From UBA9926 sp023261215 (GTDB lineage: Bacteria; Pseudomonadota; Gammaproteobacteria; Pseudomonadales; Azotimanducaceae), in contig JAYPYV010000003.1 of assembly GCA_038136035.1 (NCBI GenBank), positions 1 through 64,000 on the forward strand: 64,000 nucleotides of DNA, given 5' to 3'. Positions 26,725-36,103 of this stretch are shown here, one piece after another. The position numbers were made by a program, and so were the translations under genes. The notes beneath the pieces are model-generated. The model made no database searches. It saw only the letters and a list, made by a program, of their open reading frames with translations, and had not been told where the DNA came from. Each line of letters begins with the position of its first letter. The first letter of the stretch is position 1.

Positions 26725-27890
26725 TTAGTCATCTGTCTTTGGGCTTCCAAACGGCATCGCGAATCAAATGATAGGACCGCCTCAATCGACGGGAGTTCCT
26801 CAATAGCCATTGCATCAACCGTGGTCTTCACGATGCGTTCGATATCCGTGAATCGAATGCGCTCTTGAAGAAATGCGTCCACAGCCACTTCGTTCGCGGC
26901 ATTCAGGGCCACCTTTACCGACTGCCCCCCTGCGGCAACCTGACGGCAGAGGTCAAGCAAAGGAAATCGATCATGATCTGGAGCTCTAAATGACAATTGA
27001 AGGCCGCTCACGAAATCGAGCGGGGACACCCCACTGGTCATTCGCTCAGGCCACGCCAGGGCGCTGGCAATGGGCGTGCGCATATCCGGCTGCCCCATTT
27101 GCGCTAAGACCGAACCATCCTCGAACGCAACCATAGAATGCACAACACTCTGCGGATGAATCACGATGTCGATCTTTGCGCTCGGGACTCCAAAAAGAAA
27201 GCAAGCCTCGATGAGTTCAAGCCCCTTATTCATCATGGTCGCTGAATCGACTGAAATCTTTCGCCCCATGGACCAGTTCGGGTGCAGGCACGCCTCAGCA
27301 GGCGTGATGCTGTCGAAGGAATCCATTGGACGCTCAAGAAAGGGACCACCTGACCCAGTGAGCAAAAGTTTGGCGACGGTGCTCCCCACCGCTCTAGAAT
27401 TACCCAAGCACTGAAAAATAGCATTGTGTTCGCTATCCACGGGTATGACTTCACCGCCTGTTCTCTCGATCGACGATAGAAACAATTCACCGGACATCAC
27501 GAGGGACTCTTTATTCGCCAACAAAACCGTTTTGCCAGCGGCCGCAGCAGCATAGGTGGGCTCAAGCCCGCTTCCGCCGACAATCGCGGCCATGACGTGA
27601 GAGACCTCATCGGCTTCTGCAACGCTTCTGAGTGCCTCGCGACCCGCTCTGGCCTCGGTTTTTAACCCTCGCATTTTTAATCCCTCAGCAAGCGCTGCGT
27701 ACTGGCTCGGATCTGAGACGACCGCGACATGAGGTGCCACCGCTTCGCATTGGGATATCAACTGGTCAACTTGTGAGTGCGCGGTGAGTGCGTAAACAAA
27801 GAGGTCGGTTTGTTCGGCCATAACCGCAAGGGTTTGTTGTCCGATCGAGCCGGTCGAACCCAATATGGTCAGTCCTGAACGCGGCTTCAC
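26715..27890 (-). CDS. dxr: 1-deoxy-D-xylulose-5-phosphate reductoisomerase
   Basis: A 391-residue NADPH-dependent enzyme forming MEP, the committed step of non-mevalonate isoprenoid synthesis. The Rossmann motif ILGSTGSIGQQT is at residues 9-20; metal and substrate residues appear in PVDSEHNAIFQ and MNKGLELIEACFLF. It starts with GTG at 27890, overlapping the cdsA stop by 4 bp, and runs into rseP, so it is translationally coupled on both sides. Confidence 0.96.
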   Translation of the reverse strand: MKPRSGLTILGSTGSIGQQTLAVMAEQTDLFVYALTAHSQVDQLISQCEAVAPHVAVVSDPSQYAALAEGLKMRGLKTEARAGREALRSVAEADEVSHVMAAIVGGSGLEPTYAAAAAGKTVLLANKESLVMSGELFLSSIERTGGEVIPVDSEHNAIFQCLGNSRAVGSTVAKLLLTGSGGPFLERPMDSFDSITPAEACLHPNWSMGRKISVDSATMMNKGLELIEACFLFGVPSAKIDIVIHPQSVVHSMVAFEDGSVLAQMGQPDMRTPIASALAWPERMTSGVSPLDFVSGLQLSFRAPDHDRFPLLDLCRQVAAGGQSVKVALNAANEVAVDAFLQERIRFTDIERIVKTTVDAMAIEELPSIEAVLSFDSRCRLEAQRQMTKCF

Positions 27891-28693
27891 ACCAAACCCC
27901 CATAAACCAGGCAGAGAACCAAGATCGGCGCCACGGAAAATAGACTGTCCAAGCGATCGAGGAACCCGCCGTGGCCAGGCAAGAGTTGACTCGAATCTTT
28001 GATGTCTCGAACTCGCTTGAACATCGACATCGCCAGATCACCGAGAATACTGACAAAAACCATCCCGCTCGCCATCAATAACCAAAAGAGTTCGACCTTC
28101 CAATTCGACAGCCCAAAGAGACCCGTTTGCACCCGCCAGAGGAGGACAAAGACCAGCGTGATGACCCACCCACCGTAAACCCCTGCCCAAGATTTCCCTG
28201 GACTGACGGCGGGGTGGAGTTTGCGTTTGCCCCAACGACGGCCAGTGAAATAAGCACCAATGTCTGCGCACCAGACCAGCCCCAGCAGCAGGACCAAATT
28301 GGCGGCGTAGTTGGGCTGAGATTGAAGCATAACCAGAGCAAGACCCGCAGGCACCATCACGACGACGCCTAGAGCCAGGATCGGGGTGGGCCGTTTGAGG
28401 GTGGCCGGGTATTTTGGAAAACGCAGAACCAAGTATCCCGCAATCACCCAAGTCATCAGGCTGATCCAGAGCCACCAAGCACTGGGCGGCACGAAACTGG
28501 TGATCAACCCAATCAGGAGCCCATAAGCGACTCGGCTCCAGCCACGAAGATGGGCAAAATTGGCCCACTCCCAACCGCACACTGCGAGCACGGCAGCAAT
28601 AAATAAGACATAAGCGGAAGCATCAAGTAGCAAGAGCGCCGCCAGCGCAAGAGGCGCAATCATCAACGCCGTGATCACCCGAGATCTAAGCAT
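27887..28693 (-). CDS. cdsA: Phosphatidate cytidylyltransferase
   Basis: A 268-residue polytopic inner-membrane enzyme making CDP-diacylglycerol from phosphatidate and CTP, feeding all phospholipid synthesis. The C-terminal CTP transferase signature is intact: SMFKRVRDIKDSSQLLPGHG followed by GFLDRLDS. About seven or eight hydrophobic helices are visible. It begins 18 bp after frr; the intervening uppS gene found in most relatives is missing. Confidence 0.95.
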   Translation of the reverse strand: MLRSRVITALMIAPLALAALLLLDASAYVLFIAAVLAVCGWEWANFAHLRGWSRVAYGLLIGLITSFVPPSAWWLWISLMTWVIAGYLVLRFPKYPATLKRPTPILALGVVVMVPAGLALVMLQSQPNYAANLVLLLGLVWCADIGAYFTGRRWGKRKLHPAVSPGKSWAGVYGGWVITLVFVLLWRVQTGLFGLSNWKVELFWLLMASGMVFVSILGDLAMSMFKRVRDIKDSSQLLPGHGGFLDRLDSLFSVAPILVLCLVYGGLV

Positions 28694-28711
28694 GATCGCT
28701 TCCTCTGATGG

Positions 28712-29269
28712 CTAGAACTCCATCAGTTCCTTTTCTTTCTTCTCAAGCAAGGCATCCACCGACTTCACCTTCAGGTCGGTCAACTTTTGAACTTGGTCTT
28801 CGGCTCGTCGAGCGTCGTCTTCCGAAATCTCCTTTTCTTTCAAGAAATCTTTGATATCGGAGTTTGCATCACGCCGAATATTCCGAACTGCAATTCGGGC
28901 GTTTTCAGCCTCATTACGAGCCGCTTTGGCGAGATCTCGACGATTTTCTTCGGTCAGTGGCGGCATTGTGATGCGCACACTTTCTCCACCACTGTTGGGC
29001 GTCACGCCCAAATCTGACTTGAGAATCGCCTTCTCAATCAGCGGAATCGTGGTGCGATCCCAGGGCGCGATCACGAGCGTTCGGCCCTCCTCAACATTGA
29101 TGTTTGCCATCTGCTTAAGCGGCGTCACGCTGCCGTAATAGTCTACATCCACCGTATCCAGAAAACTGGGATGCGCACGCCCCGTTCGAATCCTCGCAAA
29201 CGCGGCTTCGAGAGCCACAATGCTTTTATCCATTCGATCTTGAGCATCTTCCAAGATTTCATTAATCAT
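28712..29269 (-). CDS. frr: Ribosome recycling factor
   Basis: A 185-residue RRF of standard length. MINEILEDAQDRMDKSIVAL and RTGRAHPSFLDTVDVDYYGS are family-typical, and the C-terminal helices (RRAEDQVQKLTDLKVKSVD) complete the tRNA-like three-helix bundle. It splits post-termination ribosomes with EF-G. It lies about 108 bp downstream of pyrH. Confidence 0.97.
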   Translation of the reverse strand: MINEILEDAQDRMDKSIVALEAAFARIRTGRAHPSFLDTVDVDYYGSVTPLKQMANINVEEGRTLVIAPWDRTTIPLIEKAILKSDLGVTPNSGGESVRITMPPLTEENRRDLAKAARNEAENARIAVRNIRRDANSDIKDFLKEKEISEDDARRAEDQVQKLTDLKVKSVDALLEKKEKELMEF

Positions 29270-29377
29270 TAGGTTCTCCTCTCACACCTTTCAGATGACC
29301 CAATCAGAACCTGATCGCTTCTGGGATAGGGATCCTCCATCAGGGCGACGACTGATCGCTCTGGACCTTCCGCGATC

Positions 29378-30118
29378 TTAGGAATGAGGCAGACCGCTCG
29401 TCACCAGAGTCCCCTCGTGATCAGACACCACCGCGTTGAGCAACGCGTCTTGCTTATCAAGTTTAAAGACCCGGAGCGGCATATCGTGATCACGGGCGAG
29501 GCAAATGGCGGTCAAATCCATCACCCCGAGCTGATCTTCCAGCACTTTATCGTAGGTGATTTCGTCGTACCTCACAGCCTCCGGATGGGTCACTGGATCT
29601 GCTGAATACACACCATCCACCTTCGTGGCCTTCAACACGACATCCGCTTCAATCTCGATCCCACGTAAACAGGCTGCCGAATCCGTGGTGAAAAATGGGT
29701 TTCCTGTTCCCGCTGAGAAAATCACGACGTCACCCTCTTGAAGATGACGGATCGCAAGCCTGCGGTCATAGTGTTCAACAACACCGCTCATCGGAATCGA
29801 GGACATCACCACCGTCTGAATGTTTGCTCGCTCAAGCGCATCACGCATCGCGAGTGCATTCATCACGGTGGCGAGCATACCCATGTGATCACCCGTAACG
29901 CGATCGAGCCCTGCAGCAGAGAGGGCGGCTCCGCGAAATAGATTGCCACCGCCAATGACCAGACCGACCTGAATCCCAATCCCCACCAGCTGACCGATCT
30001 CTAATGCGGTCCGGTCCAAGACCTTCGGGTCAATTCCAACGCCCTCGACACCGAGCGCCTCTCCGCTCAGTTTGAGCAGGACTCTTTGATATTTGGGCGT
30101 GGGTTTCTTTAGCGGCAT
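29378..30118 (-). CDS. pyrH: UMP kinase
   Basis: A 246-residue bacterial UMP kinase of the amino-acid kinase fold, phosphorylating UMP to UDP; hexameric and usually GTP-activated, UTP-inhibited. KLSGEALG, GGGNLFRG and FSAGTGNPFFTTDSAACLRG mark the nucleotide and substrate sites, and ATKVDGVYSADP follows. It sits 14 bp after tsf, the usual order. Confidence 0.97.
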   Translation of the reverse strand: MPLKKPTPKYQRVLLKLSGEALGVEGVGIDPKVLDRTALEIGQLVGIGIQVGLVIGGGNLFRGAALSAAGLDRVTGDHMGMLATVMNALAMRDALERANIQTVVMSSIPMSGVVEHYDRRLAIRHLQEGDVVIFSAGTGNPFFTTDSAACLRGIEIEADVVLKATKVDGVYSADPVTHPEAVRYDEITYDKVLEDQLGVMDLTAICLARDHDMPLRVFKLDKQDALLNAVVSDHEGTLVTSGLPHS

Positions 30119-30132
30119 TCTGACCTCAGCGT

Positions 30133-30981
30133 TTAGCCCAGTTGCTGCGCAACTTCTGAGGCGAAATCGACTTCTTCTTTTTCGATGCCTTCACCCACTT
30201 CAAAACGTGAAAATGCGAGAATCTCAGCGCCTTCCTTCTTGAGAAGTTGCGCAACCTTCGTGTCTGGGTCCTTTACAAAACCTTGCTCGGTCAGACTGAT
30301 CTCACTGAGGAACTTCTTGATTCGGCCTTCGACCATCTTCTCGACAATATCTGCGGGTTTCCCACTTTCAGCCGCTTGAGCCGAATAAATCTCCCGCTCC
30401 TTTTCAATCGTGGCTTGGTCCACTTGCTCGGGTGAGACAAATTGAGGGTTTGAAGCCGCGATATGCATGGCCAGATCTCGGCCCAGTGTTTCGTCACCAC
30501 CGGTTTGAGACACCAGAACGCCGATCTTTGCATTCGAGTGGATGTAAGCGGCAACCTGTCCGGCGTACTTCACAATTCGTCTAACACTGCAGTTTTCGCC
30601 GATTTTCTGCACTAACGCCTCTCGATCGGCTTCAAGACCAGCGGCCATCAGCGTTGCAACGTCAGTGCCCTCTTGCGCATGGGCGGCACTTGCGACCTTG
30701 TCCGCGAACGCAAGGAAATTCTCATCTTTGGCTGCAAAATCAGTCTCGCAGTTGACTTCGACCATGGTTCCGCCGTTCTCATCCGACTTCACAACAATGG
30801 TCCCGTCGGCCGCGATACGACCTGCCTTCTTCGCTGCCTTCAAGCCGCTCGATTTCCTCAAGCTATCAATCGCCTCCTCCATGTTGCCATCGGATTCGAC
30901 CAATGCTTTTTTACAATCCATCATGCCGAGCCCGGTAATCTCTCTGAGCTCTTTTACCAACGCTGCAGTAATCGCTGCCAT
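30133..30981 (-). CDS. tsf: Elongation factor Ts
   Basis: A 282-residue guanine-nucleotide exchange factor for EF-Tu. N-terminal UBA-like domain residues VKELREITGLGMMDCKKAL are followed by the core motif VEVNCETDFAAKDENFL. Length and order match gammaproteobacterial EF-Ts. About 250 bp separate it from rpsB, where E. coli has an attenuating terminator; I do not see a strong hairpin with U-tract here. Confidence 0.97.
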   Translation of the reverse strand: MAAITAALVKELREITGLGMMDCKKALVESDGNMEEAIDSLRKSSGLKAAKKAGRIAADGTIVVKSDENGGTMVEVNCETDFAAKDENFLAFADKVASAAHAQEGTDVATLMAAGLEADREALVQKIGENCSVRRIVKYAGQVAAYIHSNAKIGVLVSQTGGDETLGRDLAMHIAASNPQFVSPEQVDQATIEKEREIYSAQAAESGKPADIVEKMVEGRIKKFLSEISLTEQGFVKDPDTKVAQLLKKEGAEILAFSRFEVGEGIEKEEVDFASEVAQQLG

Positions 30982-31231
30982 ATCTTTGTCTTCCTTTTAA
31001 CCCTTCGTGCGGCTGTCGAGCGACGCTAAGCCCGACTCGCTACTTATCCCCCAGAGGCCTAATTGAAAAGTTGCTTGGGCTCTCTCATCGAGACCGCTGT
31101 GGGATCTTTTTAAACGTTTCTAATCAGTTTCTGTGTCGTTGGGTGTCGACCGTAGGCGCGGTGCTGGCAGGCTCTTCAGCCTCCCAACGATGCGCTCAGC
31201 GTAGCGCCACCCAATCGTTCAGATACTGAGT

Positions 31232-32101
31232 CTACTGATCCTTTTCGGCTGACTCGGCTTCCCCTGATTCCGATGCATCGACCTCGGCTTCGGTATCTAC
31301 CGATGCTTCAGTCGGAGCCTCTGATGCTGCTGAAACTTCAACCTCAGCCGCTTGCGCACTCGTCGATTCAGGTGCGGCTTCTTCCACTTCAACAAAGTCG
31401 CTCTCTACCATTCTCGAGCCGTCTTGTCTGGCGTTCAAAATGGTGTCTGCAAAGGCTGAAGCGAATAACCGAACCGAACGGATCGCGTCATCATTACCAG
31501 GGATGACGAAATCAATGCCATCGGGATCACTGTTGGTGTCAACAAGTCCGATCACTGGAATGCCTAATTTGCGAGCTTCAGTGACTGCAATCGCTTCATA
31601 ATCGACATCTACGACCAGTATGACGTCGGGCAGCCCGCCCATATCCTTGATCCCGCCGAGGCTACTCTCTAACTTGTCCAGCATTCTCTGACGCGTTAAG
31701 GCTTCGTGTTTTGTGAGCTTGGCGAAGGTTCCATCCGATTTCTGTTCTTCTAGGTCTCGAAGGCGGCGGATGGATTGACGAATCGTCTTGTAGTTGGTCA
31801 ACATGCCGCCTAGCCAGCGCTTATCTACATAGGGCATGCCGCATCGAGAGGCTTCCTCTTTGATAATTTTCCCCGCGCTGCGCTTGGTTCCTACAAACAG
31901 CACTTTGTTGCGCTTATTGGCGATTTGGCCGACGAAGGCCAGGGCGGCCTCCAAGGCGGGTACCGTTTTTTCAAGATTAATGATGTGAATGTCGTTGCGA
32001 GCCCCAAAAATGTACTCTTTCATTTTGGGGTTCCAGTACCGCTTTTGATGACCGAAGTGAGCGCCTGCTTCCAGCAGGTCGCGCATGCTGACCTGACTCA
32101 T
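31232..32101 (-). CDS. rpsB: 30S ribosomal protein S2 with acidic C-terminal tail
   Basis: From ATG 32101 (AAAGGAAATCAAATG, good ribosome binding site) this is a 289-residue S2, against about 241 in E. coli. MRDLLEAGAHFGHQKRYWNPKM, RWLGGMLTNYKTIRQS and the PDVILVVDVDYE region are canonical. The final 58 residues (232-289) are an extra, low-complexity tail with 19 Asp/Glu and a single Lys, rich in Ala and Ser. The frame is open to 32164 but those residues do not match S2. In E. coli S2 represses its own mRNA through the leader; a long leader is present here as well. Confidence 0.96.
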   Translation of the reverse strand: MSQVSMRDLLEAGAHFGHQKRYWNPKMKEYIFGARNDIHIINLEKTVPALEAALAFVGQIANKRNKVLFVGTKRSAGKIIKEEASRCGMPYVDKRWLGGMLTNYKTIRQSIRRLRDLEEQKSDGTFAKLTKHEALTRQRMLDKLESSLGGIKDMGGLPDVILVVDVDYEAIAVTEARKLGIPVIGLVDTNSDPDGIDFVIPGNDDAIRSVRLFASAFADTILNARQDGSRMVESDFVEVEEAAPESTSAQAAEVEVSAASEAPTEASVDTEAEVDASESGEAESAEKDQ

Positions 32102-32210
32102 TTGATTTCCTTTTAATCGGGTTAATCTTCCATACATCCCAGGCCACAACCCGAAGGCACCCATGTCCTGTGTCGATGTATGTGCTTATTTTTTAACGTT
32201 TTTACTCAAA

Positions 32211-32258
32211 CGCTTAGTTTGTGTCGCTTGGTTTCTTACGCTTGCTTTCCTACCGCTC
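32211..32258 (-). repeat. Phased AAGCG boxes in the rpsB leader
   Basis: On the rpsB-sense strand AAGCG or GAGCG occurs at positions corresponding to 32254-32258, 32239-32243, 32225-32229 and 32211-32215, spaced 15, 14 and 14 bp. The intervening bases are A-rich. The function is unknown. Confidence 0.45.
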
Positions 32259-32543
32259 GGTTGACCCACCCTTGAGCTTACGCCCAAGGTCAGCCGCCCT
32301 GAAAATGCGCGCGCTTCTTTCGTAACGCCTGTCATTGCCTGCTCTTTTTCTGCGTGTGCGTTGCTGTTCTGGGCGATCTCCGACTAGAGCCCCTCGATCA
32401 AGGCGCCTGACCCTCTGCCTAGCTTGTTACTCAGACAAATCTCAGACACCCATCTTGCATCACCCACACGACTCAGCTCATCGGGCCGAGCCTTATTGGA
32501 GAGAATCACCACCTACCGCTACCCTCTCCCACAAGCGGCGCGT

Positions 32544-32549
32544 TTTATA
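32544..32549 (-). promoter_or_regulatory. Candidate extended -10 (TGGTATAAA) toward rpsB
   Basis: On the minus strand TGGTATAAA is followed immediately by ACGCGCC. A TGn extension and a GC-rich discriminator are typical of stringently controlled ribosomal promoters. No good -35 is seen at 17 bp. It would give a leader of roughly 430 nt, so a closer promoter may also exist. Confidence 0.4.
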
Positions 32550-32602
32550 CCATAAAAAACCCCATTTCTCTATGACAGTCTCCTATAACTAAACAGGATT
32601 GC

Positions 32603-32608
32603 TATAAT
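32603..32608 (+). promoter_or_regulatory. Extended -10 (TTGCTATAAT) for map
   Basis: TATAAT at 32603-32608 preceded by TGC is a perfect extended -10 hexamer. Transcription would start near 32615, leaving a leader of only about 23 nt before the map start at 32638. The -35 region is weak, which fits an extended -10 promoter. Confidence 0.6.
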
Positions 32609-32637
32609 CCCCGATCCCTTTCACTGAGTCGTCCCCG

Positions 32638-33417
32638 TTGGTCAATATCAAGACACCAGAAGAGCTCGACAAGATGCGTGAGGTCGGCTCACTCGCCGCC
32701 CAACAACTCGAAATGATCGAGACCTACATTCAGCCTGGCGTCAGCACGGGTGAGCTTGACCGCATTTGCCATGACTACACAATCAATGTTCAAAAAGCGG
32801 TACCGGCACCGCTGAATTACCGAGGCTTTCCCAAATCGATTTGTACCTCAGTCAATCATGTGGTGTGTCACGGTATCCCCTCAGATGACAAAATCCTAAA
32901 AGACGGCGACATCATCAATGTGGATGTAACCTTGATTAAAGATGGGTTCCACGGCGATACCAGCAAGACCTTTATTGTTGGCAAACCCAGCGTTCGGGCC
33001 AAACGATTGGTTGAAGTCTGCCAAGAAAGCCTCTACCGAGGCATTCAAGCAGTCAAACCTGGCGCCCGTTTAGGGGACATCGGGTTTGCCATCCAAGCCT
33101 TTGCCGAGAAACAGCGATTTTCCGTTGTTCGAGAGTATTGTGGGCACGGCATTGGCCGAACCTTCCACGATGAACCTCAAGTGCTTCATTATGGTCGGCC
33201 CAACACCGGGCTTGAGTTAAAAGCGGGCATGACATTCACCATCGAGCCCATGCTCAATGCCGGTCGGGCAGCGGTGAAGCTTCTACCCGATCAGTGGACG
33301 GTCGTGACCAAAGATCATCAACTCACTGCCCAATGGGAGCACACCATCGCCGTCACAGAGACGGGTTACGAAATACTGACGCTGCGTAACGATGACACCA
33401 TCAGCCGTTGCGGTTGA
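32638..33417 (+). CDS. map: Methionine aminopeptidase, type I
   Basis: A 259-residue MetAP that removes the initiator methionine from nascent proteins. M24 metal ligands are visible: INVDVTLIKDGFHGDTSK (two Asp), YCGHGIGR (His), FTIEPM (Glu) and QWEHTIAV (Glu). Alignment with E. coli Map (MAISIKTPED) places the start at TTG 32638; no ATG is available nearby. It is divergent from rpsB and its 3' end overlaps glnD by 26 bp, starting a long run of co-directional genes. Confidence 0.96.
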   Translation: MVNIKTPEELDKMREVGSLAAQQLEMIETYIQPGVSTGELDRICHDYTINVQKAVPAPLNYRGFPKSICTSVNHVVCHGIPSDDKILKDGDIINVDVTLIKDGFHGDTSKTFIVGKPSVRAKRLVEVCQESLYRGIQAVKPGARLGDIGFAIQAFAEKQRFSVVREYCGHGIGRTFHDEPQVLHYGRPNTGLELKAGMTFTIEPMLNAGRAAVKLLPDQWTVVTKDHQLTAQWEHTIAVTETGYEILTLRNDDTISRCG

Positions 33418-36103
33418 TACCGACGACTGGCTGGATCGCGCAGCCATTCTGGAGGCAAAGAACCCGATTGGCTTATTAAAAAGCGCGATCGTTCGCCACA
33501 AGACCACCATCGAGCAGGCGCTTCGTGACGGCGCACCCATCGCGGACATGCTTGAACGGCAATGCTGTTTCACTGACATCCTCATCAATCTTTGTTGGTC
33601 ACGCTTTAGCTGGGATGAAAACCTCAGCAGCTGGCGGAAGACCCGAATTGCACTGGTGGCTGTGGGTGGCTACGGTCGGCGTGAACTCATGCCCCATTCC
33701 GACATAGATCTGTTGATCCTCTCGGAACGGGACAATCTGCAAAAGCATGCGGCGAATATTCAGTCGTTCACCACCTTACTCTGGGATATCGGCCTTGAGG
33801 TTGGCCACAGTGTCAGAAGCCTGGGCGATGCGTTCACTCAAGCGAAGAACGACGTCACCATCATGACCTCGATGCTGGACGCTCGGATGCTCTGCGGATC
33901 ACCCATCCTGCTCGATCGTCTCGAAAAACGGCTCGAGCGAAAAAAATGCTGGCGCGTCAGTGACTTTTACAAAGCCAAACTCGAGGAACAAAACGAGCGG
34001 CACGCCAAGTCCAATCACACGGAATACAGTCTCGAGCCCAACATCAAAACCTCTCCCGGTGCGCTTCGAGATATTCATACCTTACTCTGGATCGCAAAAC
34101 TGGCGCTCAAAACAGATCATTTGGAAACCTTGGTTCAGCTTGGGTTCTTTGAGCCTCGCGAGGCTGAGGAACTCGAGGAAGCTCGTGCCTTCTTTTGGAG
34201 AATTCGATTCGCGCTGCATTTAACGCGTGGGCGCGATGAAAACAGACTCCTGTTTGATCATCAGAGGCAACTCGCTGACCTTCTCGGCTATGAAGACCGA
34301 GAGCAACTTGCCGTTGAGCAATTCATGCAAGACTACTATCGATTTGCGTTGTCGGTGAGCAGCATCAACGAAGTTTCTCTCCAGGCTTTTGAAGAGCGGG
34401 TCCTTGCACCTCAATTAAAGCGACGCTCAAACATCACGGAAATCAATGAGCGGTTCCAGGCAATCGATCAGAAGCTAGCCGCCAAACAACCTGATCTGTT
34501 CCATCACCATCCTGAGGCCTTGCTTGAAATGTTCGTCATTCTGGGCGAGTCGGCAACGCTGAAAGGCATTCGCAGCGAAACCAGCCGCTTGGCAAAGTCT
34601 CAAGCGCCAAAAATCAACGAGGGGTTCCGCAACAGCCAAGCGTCAACCGAATTGTTCATTCGGCTACTGGGGGTTGAACACCATCTCTTCTCACAATTAC
34701 GCCGGATGAATCGGCTTGGCATTTTAGGCGCCTACCTGCCCGAATTCGAGCGTGTGGTGGGTCAGATGCAATTTGATCTCTTTCATATTTATACCGTGGA
34801 TGCGCACACGCTCCAGGTCGTGCGAAACATGCGCAGGTTCCGTTACAAGAATCAGGAACAACAGTTCCCCATTGCCGCCCACATTCACCAGCGACTACCG
34901 AAGGTCGAGTTGCTCTACATCGCTGGCTTCTTCCACGATTTAGCGAAAGGCATGGGCGGTGATCACTCGACCAAAGGCATCGAAATCGCCCGAAATTTTT
35001 GCGAGCGTCATCGTTTGGGTCAGTGGGAAACCAATCTCGTTTGCTGGCTTGTGGAACACCACCTCATCATGTCAACCACCGCGCAGCGCAAAGACATATT
35101 TGATCCAGATGTGGTTCGAGAATTCGCAAGCCTGATTGGCGACCAAGTTCGGCTCGATTACCTCTACGCGCTCACGGTTGCGGATATCAACGCGACCAAT
35201 CCAACGCTCTGGAATAGCTGGAAAGCGTCCCTGATGAGCCAACTCTACCTCGAGACAAAGAGAGTCTTGCGACTCGGCCTTGACCAAATGATTGATCGCG
35301 AGGATTACCTCAAACAGCTCAAAAGCAGCGTGATCAACAAGTTAAAGGAACGTGACATCGAGTCAGACCAGGTTGAATTGCTTTGGCAGGGGCTCGGCGA
35401 AGATTACTTCTTGCGCGAGTCTGCTTCGAACATGATTTGGCATACCGAATCGATGAACACCCATAACCTCGATGACGGACCGCTCATTTTGATTGGCGAG
35501 GACACCTCACGATTGAATCGTGATGAAGGGACCACGCATATTTTTATTCATGCTCGGCCTGATCAAGCGTCGTTTCTGCAAATCGTGACGGCATTCGAAC
35601 AGATGGACCTGAATGTCGTCGACGCACGCATTCCGTCAAATGCCCAGGGCAGACGCGATTACATTTTTGATGTGCTCGAAATGAACCCCCTGTCAGCGAC
35701 TGACGCACCCAGTAGAAACGATGAAATTCGTCGGGCGCTGGAGCGGGCGCTCTCCGGTCAAACGCCAAGCGTCACGTCCAGGCGACGAACACCTCGGATG
35801 CTGAAGCAATTCGCGATCAAAACCCAAATCACCATCCACAACAAACCAGATCAACCCTATACCGACCTTGAAGTGGTCACGGCCGACCGACCGGGTCTGC
35901 TCGCCAAATTAGCCCAGGTATTTGAGGCCGAGCAAATCGAGCTACTCGCCTCAAAAATCACGACCCTAGGCGAGCGAGTCGAAGACATATTTCAAATTTG
36001 CTCAACCAACGGGCGACCGATTGTGGAGGAAGCGCGCATCAACGCGTTAACTTCGAAAATCGAAGACACGTTGGACGCTCACATTGCAGAGGCATCGCAT
36101 TGA
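33392..36103 (+). CDS. glnD: [Protein-PII] uridylyltransferase/uridylyl-removing enzyme
   Basis: A 903-residue GlnD, the glutamine sensor that uridylylates PII when nitrogen is short and deuridylylates it when glutamine is high. Order: nucleotidyltransferase domain with GGYGRRELMPHSDIDLLIL (about residues 91-109), GlnD-specific helical region, HD phosphohydrolase with FFHDLAKGMGGDHS (about residue 512), and two C-terminal ACT domains (from about 710 and 820, including VVTADRPGLLAKLAQVFE). It starts inside map and its stop overlaps the dapC start. Confidence 0.97.
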   Translation: MTPSAVAVDTDDWLDRAAILEAKNPIGLLKSAIVRHKTTIEQALRDGAPIADMLERQCCFTDILINLCWSRFSWDENLSSWRKTRIALVAVGGYGRRELMPHSDIDLLILSERDNLQKHAANIQSFTTLLWDIGLEVGHSVRSLGDAFTQAKNDVTIMTSMLDARMLCGSPILLDRLEKRLERKKCWRVSDFYKAKLEEQNERHAKSNHTEYSLEPNIKTSPGALRDIHTLLWIAKLALKTDHLETLVQLGFFEPREAEELEEARAFFWRIRFALHLTRGRDENRLLFDHQRQLADLLGYEDREQLAVEQFMQDYYRFALSVSSINEVSLQAFEERVLAPQLKRRSNITEINERFQAIDQKLAAKQPDLFHHHPEALLEMFVILGESATLKGIRSETSRLAKSQAPKINEGFRNSQASTELFIRLLGVEHHLFSQLRRMNRLGILGAYLPEFERVVGQMQFDLFHIYTVDAHTLQVVRNMRRFRYKNQEQQFPIAAHIHQRLPKVELLYIAGFFHDLAKGMGGDHSTKGIEIARNFCERHRLGQWETNLVCWLVEHHLIMSTTAQRKDIFDPDVVREFASLIGDQVRLDYLYALTVADINATNPTLWNSWKASLMSQLYLETKRVLRLGLDQMIDREDYLKQLKSSVINKLKERDIESDQVELLWQGLGEDYFLRESASNMIWHTESMNTHNLDDGPLILIGEDTSRLNRDEGTTHIFIHARPDQASFLQIVTAFEQMDLNVVDARIPSNAQGRRDYIFDVLEMNPLSATDAPSRNDEIRRALERALSGQTPSVTSRRRTPRMLKQFAIKTQITIHNKPDQPYTDLEVVTADRPGLLAKLAQVFEAEQIELLASKITTLGERVEDIFQICSTNGRPIVEEARINALTSKIEDTLDAHIAEASH

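Larger units (their letters stand above)
32102..32637. other. Divergent rpsB/map control region
   Basis: These 536 bp separate divergent rpsB and map. They contain a strong extended -10 for map, a candidate extended -10 with GC-rich discriminator for rpsB, and four regularly spaced AAGCG-like boxes on the rpsB side (listed separately). The rpsB side is long enough for a structured S2 leader, a known autoregulatory element in gammaproteobacteria, but I could not fold it with confidence. No coding frame here looks real. Confidence 0.55.
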
